From Paragyromitra xinjiangensis (Eukaryota; Ascomycota; Pezizomycetes; Pezizales; Discinaceae), in the NCBI GenBank assembly GCA_038503065.1, contig JBCAMK010000005.1:310001-374000 (forward strand): DNA of 64,000 nucleotides, given 5' to 3'. Every line of letters begins with the position of its first letter. Position 1 is the stretch's first letter. Below the pieces are notes generated by a model. That model was not told where the DNA came from. It searched no databases and saw only the letters and a program-made list of their open reading frames with translations. Position numbers and translations under genes: made by a program. Positions 49,377-59,230 of this stretch are shown here, one piece after another.

Positions 49377-51790
49377 CTACAATGGACTATGGTCCATACA
49401 AATATTCTATATACTTGTGGTATATAGAAGAACGAAAAACCTTATCACAAGTTATAGAAGACTTAGCAGATACGTATGGTTTTGTTGCTGGGTATGTGAT
49501 TTCTTGCTCTGTAGTTTGACTTATAATGCGCTTGTTCTGATACAGGTGAAGGCGATCCACATTGGTAAAATATCTTGCAAAGTGGAAGTTCACAAAATAT
49601 ACAATGGCAGAGAATTCAGTTTTACTGTGACTTTGTCTGGCTGTCTTATTCTATAATTTGAACCTGCAAGACAAAGATATTGTATTGGTAATAACACTAT
49701 CATGTTTTCTCAAATTTTGATTGTATAAGGTTAGTTTGAACTAATGGCATAACTTTAATACAGTGTTTACAGTTTGAAGGATATGTTGTTAATTTACGTC
49801 GCATAAAACGACTTAGATTAAGTCTGGGAATGAGACGACGGGAAATAGCCATCAACTTTGAACTCTCAAATGAAAAAATCTCTCAAGTATTAAGGAGAGA
49901 AATGGAGCGAGGATATACAGTTCAATATGGAAGAGGGTTTTTGTATGAGCATTTAAGAGAAGAGGGATTCTTTATTCCACAGTAAAAAATCTCGCAAATT
50001 TTTACTTCAAATAACACTCTAACAGAATTAGAGATCGCATGTTTGCCATGTTACATTAGGTTGATCCACAAGGCATTGCTTTACGCAGGGCTAAGAAAAA
50101 TCGTATTCAGGGACAATATGTGGTACCCGGACCAAATTGGGTGTGGCATGTTGATGGTTACCATAAGCTTACAGCTTATGGATTAGAAATTTATGCTGGA
50201 ATTGATGGATATTCACATTATGTTATGTGGATCTATGTTGGTGTTTCTTTACGCACTGCAATTAGTGTATACAAGCAGTAAGTGCTGTGGCCCGCCTATA
50301 GTATATGAACATAATATTGATTTACAATTGTGTAGATACCTCCATCTTTTGTCTGAATTACAGGTTATGTCAGCTCAAATCCGCTCTGATATGGGATCAG
50401 AAACCCCAATGCTAGCAAATGGGCATCATCAACTCAGTCAAGCTAATAGCGAACATGAGATTTTGGAAATCCCAGATGTATTTTGGTATGGGCCATCAAC
50501 AAAAAATCAACGAATTGAGGCCTGGTGGGGTCAGATGTTGTTACGGTCGAGTCCAGGGACGAGGAAACACAGGTATCACGCAACTCAACCAGGTACTTAG
50601 TGCACGGTGACTATCCGCCACACAATATACTCTAAGTTCAAGGAATCATTACAGACGTGGGGAGACGTGGGTCAAGGTTTATACAAGGTGTATTAAACAA
50701 GATACAGGATAAAGAAGGAAGGAAAGAAACCACCAACACTCGCCAACAGCTCGCCTATTTATCCCCCTGAATCTATCAACCTTAAACCCTTCCTTCTCGC
50801 TTAACACGACTCAGACCCGAACAAGCATTACCAAATAAAGAAACACAACGCAACCGAAACCTTCCGACCGACATAACCCCTAACCAAATAAAGAAAGCCC
50901 AACACTAATCCTGCGACGCATAATCCTAACAACCGAACAACATAAAACCCAAACGAAAACTACCACAACAGGAACCAACTAAACTACCCGAGCCGTGACA
51001 GATGTGTGAGAAACAGCTCATGAAATGGCGGGTATGATTGACGATCAAGTTATTTAACAAAATATTTACATACAACAGGTATTCTTTGCGGATCTACACG
51101 CCAATGGACACTTCTCTGCCAACGAATGGGACTATATTGGCTTTCTTTATATCTACATGCCGATTATACGTTTAGAAGTTTTTCATTTCGTCAAAATTTG
51201 GAACCGACATCAAATAAGAAGACAAAAAGATCGTCCTTCGCTACCAACTGGTTCACCATACATGCTTTATCAGTATGCTGCTCAAATTCCAGGCCTTGAT
51301 GTTACAGATTTTGCACAAGTTCCGGATCCTGCTTTGCTTGCTGAATTATCAGCCGATGTTAAAGAATATGGTACTTTGTTACCCACCTCATTGTATTGTG
51401 TTGTGAATTGATTTAATTTTAGATCTTGATGAATACTTGCCATCGGAAACCATGGACTGGTGTAAAGCTGAGCTTTTCAAAGCTGGTTTTACTTTACCAG
51501 TAAAGTACGAGGATAGGATCGATGATAGTCCAGCACATATGGTTGCATATCTGCATTTACGAAAAGCAGCATATACACACATATTGCATCACCAAAATCA
51601 GTTCCCAGTCTTGAGTCTTCTTCCAAAACCTACAGGTGCTTACGATTGGAATCCTGATATTATTTCGCAAACCTCACATTTCCAGCAAGAAGAGGAGCCT
51701 TTAACCGATCAAGAACGCTCGGAACTGGAAAATTACCTTGAAGATGAAAATAATATTATAAGAGAAAGTGATGGATCAGATACAAATTAA
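49377..51790 (+). CDS. Level-1 rve-type DDE integrase/transposase (multi-exon, LTR-disrupted)
   Basis: The ATG at 49377 begins a Clr5-like helical segment (Y-L-W-Y-I-E-E-R-K-T-L-S-Q-V...G-F-V-A), completed in the next exon by K-Y-L-A-K-W-K-F. An HTH-like region follows (L-S-L-G-M-R-R-R-E-I-A, about 49820). The integrase core has first Asp in W-H-V-D-G-Y-H-K-L, second in I-R-S-D-M-G-S-E and Glu in N-Q-R-I-E-A-W-W, about 42 residues after the second Asp. The C-terminal part has Y-M-P-I-I-R-L-E and Y-M-L-Y-Q-Y, usual for this eukaryotic integrase family. Introns at 50279-50336, 51032-51078 and about 51370-51422 are clear; earlier junctions are less certain. A solo LTR (50539-51000) splits the exon after W-W-G-Q-M; without it and one GATGT the frame continues to K-W-R. 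TAA at 51788-51790. It should catalyse excision and integration of level 1. Confidence 0.8.
50539..51000. mobile_element. Solo LTR, 462 bp, 5-bp target duplication GATGT
   Basis: Starts TGTTACGGTCGAG and ends GAGCCGTGACA. It is flanked by exact GATGT (50534-50538 and 51001-51005). It differs in sequence from the gypsy LTR at 34936, so it is a second LTR family. No full-length partner is in the window. Confidence 0.9.
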
Positions 51791-51824
51791 TAGAAATAAT
51801 AATAAATAATACCACATTAACAAT

Positions 51825-53261
51825 TTAATGCTTTGCATCCCACTCCACCATCCACTTTTTCACAAGTTCGTCTACTGCCTCCTTAGTTACTTCCTTTCCT
51901 GCTTTCTTCAAGTGCCTTTCTGCCTTGTATTTGAAAGTTCCTTTAGCTGAGGCTCACTGTGTAACGGGGGTGGTCCTCTAGACAACTGCTAAGGCTAGGT
52001 AGGAAAACGGCCGTTGCTTATACTAAAGTCAGGCTGAGATCTTAAAGTATTTTCGTGCAGTATACTCAATAATCTTAAGGGCGGAACTCGGTAATTCTCG
52101 TCACTAGGTCTCTGGTTCAAGATGGAGAAGCGCAACTGGTGGCGGGGCTCGCCAGTACTTGTAGTACTGCATGCTCGCCGCCTCTACTCAGTTCTACTCA
52201 GCTGGGGGATCTGGTTAACCCTGAATCCTGTCAGTGATCATGGGTGGGTCTCTTCGGAAGTGTTCTCTCACATTCCGCTGGAGTTCTGCACCTCATGTGC
52301 CACCGCTCCTCATGCACTGCTCTACCAGTCAGGACTTTATGATCCGCCAGCCTAGTCCTGCAGGACTACTTGCATTGCGCTGATCAGTCCATAGTTGCGT
52401 CAGGTGTCCGCTAGAATAGTTCTCCCAATTGCGCCGCCTATCAGCCATAGCTGGTGGGGCATGCATAGGTGGATTAGGAACTCAACCACATCTTTAAGTG
52501 TTTGATGTCATCGGGGATCTGCTACAGGCCCGTCAGCCTTAGCACCTCCGGATGTTCCTAACCACCAGGTCAGCGGGGTACTGGTGTTCCCTAGCATGTG
52601 GTAGCTACTCCACTCATGCTGGTCCTTGTACCTCTCCGTCTGCCCAGGTCTATTCTACCATTCGCATGTAACAGCCTTGTGGGTCCGTTACACGCTGTGC
52701 ATTTTTGGGGTGATTTTTCCTCCATTTTGCTGAATTCTGGCGGGTACGGTCTTTTTTTGCAGCCCCTGAATACCAAAAGTTAGTATCATGACATGGTAAC
52801 TGTGATAGAACTACAATACCTAATTCCTGTCTTTTTTCCTTTTTCTTCTCATACAATTTGCGATGATTATCACCTGGTATGTCAGGTAAATGGGCATAAT
52901 AGTGTAGGTGTTGACACAAGGCATTTTTGGGGTTGGAACGGTGCTCAAAGTTCTTGCCACAATCAGGGCAGGTAACAGGCTTTGGTGCAGCAGGTAGCTG
53001 AGGTGCAACTTGTAGTTTCTGATTTTTCGAAGGTCGCTTTCTGATTCTGCCAGTCTTGGTGTAGCCATATGGTGTAGGTACGGGGTTCATTGTTGTGGTG
53101 GGGGAGAACTGGACGCGTTGCAGCACAGGTCTTGCGATGAACAGGTGGATGATTTGCAAAAGATCGTTCTGTTCATCGGTCCTCTCGTTGCACAACTGGA
53201 TGATTTGCAAATCATCGGCCGCTGATCGCTTGCGTTGCAACGCTCGCTTAGTTATTGGCAT
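51825..53261 (-). pseudogene. Level-1 C2H2 protein gene split by a solo LTR
   Basis: The ATG at 53261 lies inside the right TIR. The first part (53261-52693) encodes a peptide repeat built from the subterminal repeats (D-L-Q-I-I-Q-L...L-L-Q-I-I-H-L). A basic linker follows, then a zinc-finger-like C-P-D-C-G-K-N-F...H-L-H-Y-Y-A-H (C-x2-C-x16-H-x5-H) and a Lys-rich helix. The second part (51954-51825) is Lys-rich and ends H-TAA. With the LTR and one 5-bp target copy taken out, the coding length is exactly 699 nt (232 residues). The gene converges with the integrase gene with 34 bp between stops. A DNA-binding accessory role at the element ends is inferred. Confidence 0.7.
51960..52692 (-). mobile_element. 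Solo gypsy LTR, reverse orientation
   Basis: 733 bp, the reverse complement of the LTR family at 34936 and 41898 (TGTAACGGGGG...GTCCGTTACA). The flanks are CACTG (51955-51959) and CGCTG (52693-52697), a 5-bp target duplication with one change. It carries more differences from the gypsy LTRs than they have from each other, so it is older. Confidence 0.9.
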
Positions 53262-53283
53262 TCGGTCCCACTAGGCTGCCGTA
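53075..53283 (-). repeat. Right TIR and subterminal repeats of the level-1 element
   Basis: The perfect TIR is 53231-53283. Two TTTGCAAA(T/A)(C/G)AT words follow inward, one within the palindrome TGATTTGCAAATCA. The N-terminus of the C2H2 protein is encoded here. Confidence 0.85.
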
Positions 53284-54799
53284 CATTGTAGGAGACACTA
53301 CTCCAGACTGGGCATCACAAGAGTGCTGGATTCACACTGTCGTCTATTGACATATTGTTTCTCTGGCGGTCGCTGCTGAGGGTCGCACTAGTTAAGCATT
53401 AGCAAATACTCCTTCAACAGAGTCATAGCTTATTTATGATTACTCGGCTATACAGAGCTCGGTTATCTCACGAATACCTGTAGGCTTGAGCGCAGTCAAG
53501 ACATTGGTGCCCACCGAGCGATACTGGACATTAAAGCCAACTTATTCGCTAGCAGCACATTGCAAAGACAGACAAGTGGACATTCCACTCCACTCTACTG
53601 TGCAAATAGCTACCATGGCCCACAATCCTGGCCGTCTAATATCGAAACAACTCTTCCAATCAATCGTTGTGAATCCTGCGCTCTTGGAGGGCTCTTAGTG
53701 AAGCTAGAGCTTGTGTTGGCCCTCAAAAATGGGCTTCTCTGTTGGTTGATAGACAGCAGAAGATTTCCGAACTCGTCCGTTCACAGGGATCTGACGTTCG
53801 TTCGTGTCATTTTGGACAAGCCTGATCTCCTGCGAGCCGTTTGGAATTTAACACCGCTAAGTTGCTGTCTAGTAAGTCCAGCTGAACCCTGAATCAGGGA
53901 TTGGGCTGTCGTGTATGAAACTCGATGAGGGACGTTTTTGACAGCTCGCAGTTTTCTAGAATGGTTTCAGATTGGTAGAGCTGTGCCACAGACTAACATT
54001 GAAGTAGGGCTTCAATTGTACATCCCGGAGTGAGGCGGTGAAACTTGTTCATTTAGAATCGGAATGTACACATTCGTTTCTGTTCTTCTGGAGCGGTAGA
54101 TCCAGTGAACTAATCCACATTTTGCCAGTTCTCGGCGAGGGTACCGTCCCCGATGGTTAGCCCAAGTTGCCTTACTACAGCAGTAGAAATCCTACACTCT
54201 TGCCTGAGGAGAGTGTAAGCTATCTCGTTAGCCATGCTCTATATCATAGTGATACGAACGTAACGTCTGCACCGGCGGGTTTATCTCCATGGCAACGTAG
54301 ACACATAAGGATTGCCGGTATTGTTGTTTCCGGTAAACTTTGCTATTTTTAGTACAGCAAATCGCAAGGGCACCAATCCGATCAACCCGCTAGCACCAAA
54401 TAAATTAGCGGAAACGGATTATTCGATTAGCGGATGATAAGTATTGTAATGTAGAATCGAGCACTGGTAGCCATATCTCCCTTGCATGCATTCGAGTGAA
54501 TGAATCTGAAGTAAGGCATAGTGCTGTGACGGTTGGAGCTGATACTCGTTGCGCAATTAGTATTAAGTTTTTAATCTGTCTTGATGCCCGGGTTTAGGCA
54601 AGAACACAGCCTTCATTGACTTTTCTAATCCTGTTCCATGGATCAGAACCTGCGGTTGAGATGCGGCCTTTGTAAGATGCTACATCCTTATTGTTAGTAC
54701 TATTAGTTCGCGAGACGGTAGTTTCGGAAAGTGTGAGAAGCGAGTAGGTATTAGGGAAGCAATCGAAGCCAGACGTATCCGGTGTGTATGTAAGTTTGA
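53284..54799. other. Continuation of the copy A 3' flank; no gene
   Basis: It begins with the right target copy CATTGTA (53284-53290). About 53450-53750 is a diverged match to 58660-58960 (shared GACATT.AA..CAACT, TTGCAA.G.CAGAC, CTACTCTAC-like and TTGTG..GGC.GCGCTCTTG words). No open gene remains. Confidence 0.5.
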
Positions 54800-56374
54800 C
54801 TTCTTATCGGTGGGCCAGTGAAGAAATGATGAGGGAAGGGTAGGCGGTAGAGAATGGAGGGCTGTGGATTAAAAGGGAGCCGGGCTCCAAGTAGTAAGAT
54901 GAAAGATCTTTTTAGCTATCGAGCTCTTTTAAAGCAGCTAGAAGACAGGAGACTGAGTTTGCAATAGTGTCTCACAATCATCTGGTTACTCTACCACGAC
55001 CTGTAAGCAGTGGATAGTATTTTCAATCAGACGTTGTATCTCGGAATCAAGAACCTGAATTAGTTTAGGCATATTAGTAACTGCTCGCGAATTCAATCCA
55101 CTCAATAAAGCCCGGCGATGTGCTAGTTCAGGACAGACAACTCACTTCGTTATTCGTAGATGCTGGTATTCTATGTACTCGACTATAGGGACGGGGTGTT
55201 AAACCAAGCTTTGTTCAAATTCGCTTGTCGCACCCCGAAGCATCCGATTATCTAGTCGTGAACTCATAACTTACCATGTCACCCGTTGGCTAACGGTTCA
55301 GACATAATGTGGTGGAGACGGTTCAACAAGACGCCGCTCGATACCCAAGACGCAGGAGCTCGCGTTACCTTGATAACGACGGTTCATTAGCTACGACATG
55401 TTGAAGTATATTGGTATATCGGTAGTGTGCGTAGTGTGCAAGTCTTTACTTGCGTTAGAATAATTATTTGGCGCGGTTATTCTGTGGTGAGGGTGCATCG
55501 GAGAGTTAAATATGGTAGTACTTGGGGAAACGCGGCTTCGGTTTTAGTTACCCTACCTGCCAATAATAGTAGTACGAATGGTAGAAGTGCGGCACTTGCC
55601 GTCTCTATGAGGAATATTTTGCTTGTCAACCGAGTGGATTCTTAACTAGCTTAGTGCGCCGAATAGATGAGTGAGTCACCATGAGCCAATATACCTTTGC
55701 TATCAAATCTACCTTCCCACTACTTCCCCCCCAACGCCCCTCGTATAAAATATGAAGAGGGGAAAAACTTGGGGTTACCCTGCTAGACTGGGAGCCCTAA
55801 GGCGCCAACAGTGGCCTATATATAATCGATTCTAATATCGCGGGGACTTTCAACTGGCTTAGTGTGTTGAATAGGTAGGAGAGAGTTATTATGAACTGCT
55901 ATACCTTTGCTATCAAGTCCACCCTACTAGTACTTCCACCTACTAACACCCATGTGGTAACACATGAGCAGCCCCTTGTAATAGAGATGAGAGGAGATGG
56001 TGAAAGATGATGGATGTGACTTAGTGGGCTCGGATATATTTGGGTTTTGCAAAATTCTACCAAATATCAACCCTAATAGCTGTTGCATGTTTCGGTACTA
56101 TTGTCTTCCATGTACGACTAAGAAGTACAACTCTGGCTCCACTTAGTATCCGAGAATCACCCTCTTTGTCTTCATGTAATCTTGGAGTTGTATCATACTA
56201 AAGCGTCCCTCTGTTTACTTGACTTCCAGAAAAAGCAACAATCCCTACCGACAATACTATCCTCCAAAGCTACCCAAAATTCGATCCGCCCAATAGAACA
56301 AATTCGAGAAGAGTAACTAAAGTAATCTTTCAACTTTCCCGACCAGTATTGTATAGAATACTTACGATAATTAG
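54800..56374 (+). repeat. Upstream flank of gene family copy B, diverged duplicate of 24240-25943
   Basis: Collinear short matches to the copy A flank up to the start codon, including CAACAATC.CTAC.GACAATAC about 150 bp before both ATGs. Lacks the MITE. Contains a local direct duplication (55640-55952). Confidence 0.65.
55640..55952 (+). repeat. About 205-bp-spaced direct duplication
   Basis: Two copies (about 55640-55742 and 55848-55952) share GCTTAGTG, GAATAG, TACCTTTGCTATCAA and CTACT.CTTCC words in order. Present only in copy B as far as I can see. Confidence 0.7.
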
Positions 56375-57343
56375 ATGCATGGCATGACTTTAAGAAAGAG
56401 GGCAGCCCATCGGGGACCCGTCCCCGCTCATAGAGGAAGAGCAAAGACGAGACGAACGATAGCTTCACACTCCTGGACAAGACAGGCGCAGGGCAGCTAC
56501 GACACAATGGTGCAAGTATCAAATTCTCCACTGCCGGGTGATCGCGCCAACTGCAGAAACGATGACATTGATGAAGAGATGTCGGATGCCGGCACGACTA
56601 TAGCACCAACATTGCAAAGCGAAGCTTCATCGCTGCACTTCTCCACCAGTGACCAATCGCTTCAAACTAAGATCCCTGATACACCATTGGGACAAGAACG
56701 GATGAGCAACGGCTATAACAGTGGGCAAGTTGCAACGGCTGAAGCTGATTTAGAGGTAGCAGCTAGTGTAAACAGCAAGGCAGAGGCTGCCCATCTCCAG
56801 CTTGAGGACGACCATCGGGTCCTAGTTCCCAACACCCCAGATGCTGAAGGACGTCGCACAAACAGCTACAACACGCCACAGGGAGTAGCCCCCGAGCCCA
56901 ACTGCGAGGAACCCTGGTCTTGGGCAGATTGGGACTCGAACCCATCCGGGCAATATATTCCTCAAGATTCTTCCTGGTTTGGGTCTTCAACGGATCGGGA
57001 TTCGGTCACATCAGGGCAACCTATTCCTCAAGATTCTTCCTGGTTTGGATCTCTAACGGATCGGGACTCGGTCCCATCCGATGTTGTTGGCCAACCGATC
57101 GGTAACTCAGCTTCGGTAGTTACCAGCCCTCTCGCCGAGCGGGGATTGCCCTCGGGCGGCCAGCCCTTCCGCTCTCCTGGTTGTCCCGAAACCCATACTG
57201 GCATAATCCGCAGCGGACAGTTATGCAATGACCGTCAGAATACTGCCCGTGAAGTTGAAGAATCCAGTTATACAGCGAACTGGGTGGGGAAGCATTGCCT
57301 TGCCGCTAAGCGTCAGACTCGGTCAGGGCTGCGCAAAGCCTGA
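56375..57343 (+). CDS. MTLR-family protein, copy B (322 aa)
   Basis: Unknown function; an intact ORF related to 25944-27206. It has the same layout: N-terminus M-H-G-M-T-L-R-K-R and an Arg-rich start, the acidic D-E-E-M-S-D-A-G-T motif near residue 70, then D-T-P...N-G-Y-N-S-G-Q and V-P-N-T-P modules. The D-S-S-W-F-G-S-x-T-D-R-D-S motif occurs twice in tandem (about 22-residue unit, 56950-57080) where copy A has one. The C-terminus has Y-T-A-N-W-V-G-K-H-C and K-R-Q-T-R-S-G-L-R-K-A. Copy A's C-A-D-C-x2-C is reduced here to single Cys positions. It is shorter than copy A mainly in the middle. Conserved start, ends and open frame despite diverged flanks suggest it is, or was recently, under selection. 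Confidence 0.6.
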   Translation: MHGMTLRKRAAHRGPVPAHRGRAKTRRTIASHSWTRQAQGSYDTMVQVSNSPLPGDRANCRNDDIDEEMSDAGTTIAPTLQSEASSLHFSTSDQSLQTKIPDTPLGQERMSNGYNSGQVATAEADLEVAASVNSKAEAAHLQLEDDHRVLVPNTPDAEGRRTNSYNTPQGVAPEPNCEEPWSWADWDSNPSGQYIPQDSSWFGSSTDRDSVTSGQPIPQDSSWFGSLTDRDSVPSDVVGQPIGNSASVVTSPLAERGLPSGGQPFRSPGCPETHTGIIRSGQLCNDRQNTAREVEESSYTANWVGKHCLAAKRQTRSGLRKA

Positions 57344-58153
57344 TGGTTTCGACGGATGATTGAACAGAAGCGGAATATGTAGATGGATGGTTTTTTCGGT
57401 GGTGGCAGGGTGTCGGGCTGGAAATCGAGAGTTGATTGCTTCTTCTAGAAGCTCTCTGGTTGTCGTATTGGCAGTTTGCCAACCTTTGTATTTAAAATGA
57501 TGTACTTTATAACTATCTGCAGTATTGTCGACTGAGAGTAGCTTGGTTGTTTCACCGAACCGTTGCAGATGCTTGCCCTGATAACATGTAAAGGGACAGT
57601 GGGAACCCGCGCTGGTACCCTTCTGATACATCTATAAGTGTAAGCTATTTGAGAGCTGCTCTACCATAAAAAGACGCTACGTAGCACTTGGACGTGAAAG
57701 TGCACTGTAGCTTGGTGCCATTATTTCCTTGAAAGGTACATATTTTGTGATTAGAGGAGTACGGACAGTGTCGATTGCTAGAATTCTCTACAATTTATTC
57801 GAGCTTCATTTGCATCATGTTACCCCTAGCAACTGCTCCACACTCCTACACTCATTCTGCATGGCCCGTTTGATGTTGCAAATCTTATCTAGAGTTCGAT
57901 TTAAGCGTCAACCTTGTACCAATGTACTTTGTCCACTATCCCGTGGATGAATACCAACACATGCTCAGTCACGCAACCAGAGTCACTGCTAATTCTGCGA
58001 ACATGAAACTGTAGTTGCCCCCATCGGTGGGATCCTCGTTGATAGAATCAAGGTAGAAGACATCTCATGTAACAATTCTCTCCATGTCCCTCACCGATAA
58101 ATACTAAACGTGAGATCGGGTTCTCCATGGCTCGGGGAAGGGTCTGACACCAC
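57344..58153. other. 3' flank of copy B; no gene
   Basis: No ORF with protein-like content and no repeat larger than a few words. Confidence 0.4.
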
Positions 58154-58560
58154 ATGCACTCAGTCTGCGTAGACTACACCCAGCTGATACCAGACCCATC
58201 CAATGAGCTGCTACCACAAGTGATTACAACTATTCTTGTACCAACAGTGGACATCGAAGCAGTGTTTTTACATTTGCTCGGAAATACATGTGACCCTACA
58301 CCTAAAATGGGGGGTGCCAATACCACGTTTGCACAAGCGAAGGTGGAAAATGGCTTCGATGATGGGCGAGAAGCATTGTCTGAAATAGGCTCTGCGGCTG
58401 CCGCAAGTGTATATAGCCAGGCAGGGTCTTTGCATCCGTTACTCAGGGGGGACCACCGGTCCCAGTCTTAAATGTGCCACACGTTCAAAGACGGCCGGAA
58501 CAGGCAGTAGCAGGTACACTTGAGCAAAACCAGTTTGTTGTCTCTCAAATCGCTATCCTC
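58154..58560 (+). pseudogene. MTLR-family remnant, copy C
   Basis: A 105-residue open segment (to 58471) carries L-G-N-T-C-D-P-T-P-K-M-G, V-E-N-G-F-D-D-G-R-E-A and A-A-A-S-V-Y-S-Q-A-G-S-L-H, closely matching residues about 92-140 of copy A. A stop then breaks it, and a further match (V-P-N-V-P-H and L-E-Q-N-Q-F-V) continues in another frame. N- and C-terminal parts are absent. Confidence 0.65.
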
Positions 58561-58649
58561 GTTATTACTCGCTCTCTCTTTGCCAACAATGGGAGGCAAT
58601 AATTAGGTTTATCAAATTCCTGCCAGCTGTGAGGAAAGAGAATGAAGAT

Positions 58650-59230
58650 TGCGTACGACTATTCAATTATATAAAGGAGGTTATCCCACGAGCGCCTATA
58701 GACTTAATGATAGGCAAGATATTGGTACCTACCGACTGATGCCGGACATTGAAATCAACTCATCTATTAGGAGTGAATTGCAAGGCCAGACTTGAAGACA
58801 CTCTACTCTACTTCCCTATGCAAGTCGTTACCATGGCCCTCGATGCCGGCCGTCTGATGCTCGAATGGCTCCTTTGGCCAAACATTGTGAAGGCTGCGCT
58901 CTTGAAGGGCTGCTTACCAGATAAGCTGGAGCTTGTGTTAACTCTCCAAAATGTACTACTCTAGTAGTTGGTAGCTGGGGGAAGCTTCCCAAACGAGGAG
59001 TATGTGATCGTTTACAGGGCTCCCACGTTCATTCGTACCATTTCAGTCGCCTCTGTTGGTTAACGGATATTCAGCTACGGTCAACGCTTCGACGCTGTAA
59101 ATCACAGGGTAGGCAACAGGTTTCAAGAATCAACGGGCTACGGAGTTAAGAGAACCATACTCACGCCCAATAACTAAAGGATTTGGCGTAAGGAGATCAA
59201 GGCGATAATTGGTTGACCGTATCTTGCAGC
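58650..59230 (+). repeat. Diverged duplicate of 53450-53950 (3' flank block)
   Basis: Ordered matches to the block right of the 25-kb element. It lies only about 0.2 kb after copy C, versus about 1.2 kb after copy A once the element is removed, so copy C has lost internal sequence. Confidence 0.6.

Larger units (their letters stand above)
28194..53283. mobile_element. Level-1 TIR transposon (about 5.4 kb without its insertions), rve/DDE integrase type
   Basis: Both ends start TACGGCAGCCTAGTGGGACC inward, and the first 53 bp are identical between ends. The flanks are the exact 7-bp direct repeat CATTGTA (28187-28193 and 53284-53290). Once level 2 (29979-48488) and two solo LTRs are removed, three genes remain: an unknown protein on the minus strand at the left, a DDE integrase on the plus strand, and a C2H2 protein on the minus strand at the right. 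TAY-type termini and an rve-type transposase resemble the eukaryotic IS3EU group, but the 7-bp duplication and accessory genes make that assignment tentative. Confidence 0.85.

Noticed and set aside
49059..49427. 122-residue hydrophobic ORF in the level-1 element
   Set aside because: It overlaps, in another frame, the better supported first exon of the integrase gene at 49377.
28194..53283. Giant cargo-carrying element (Starship-like, 25 kb)
   Set aside because: No tyrosine recombinase gene is present. The size is explained by nested insertions, each with its own ends.
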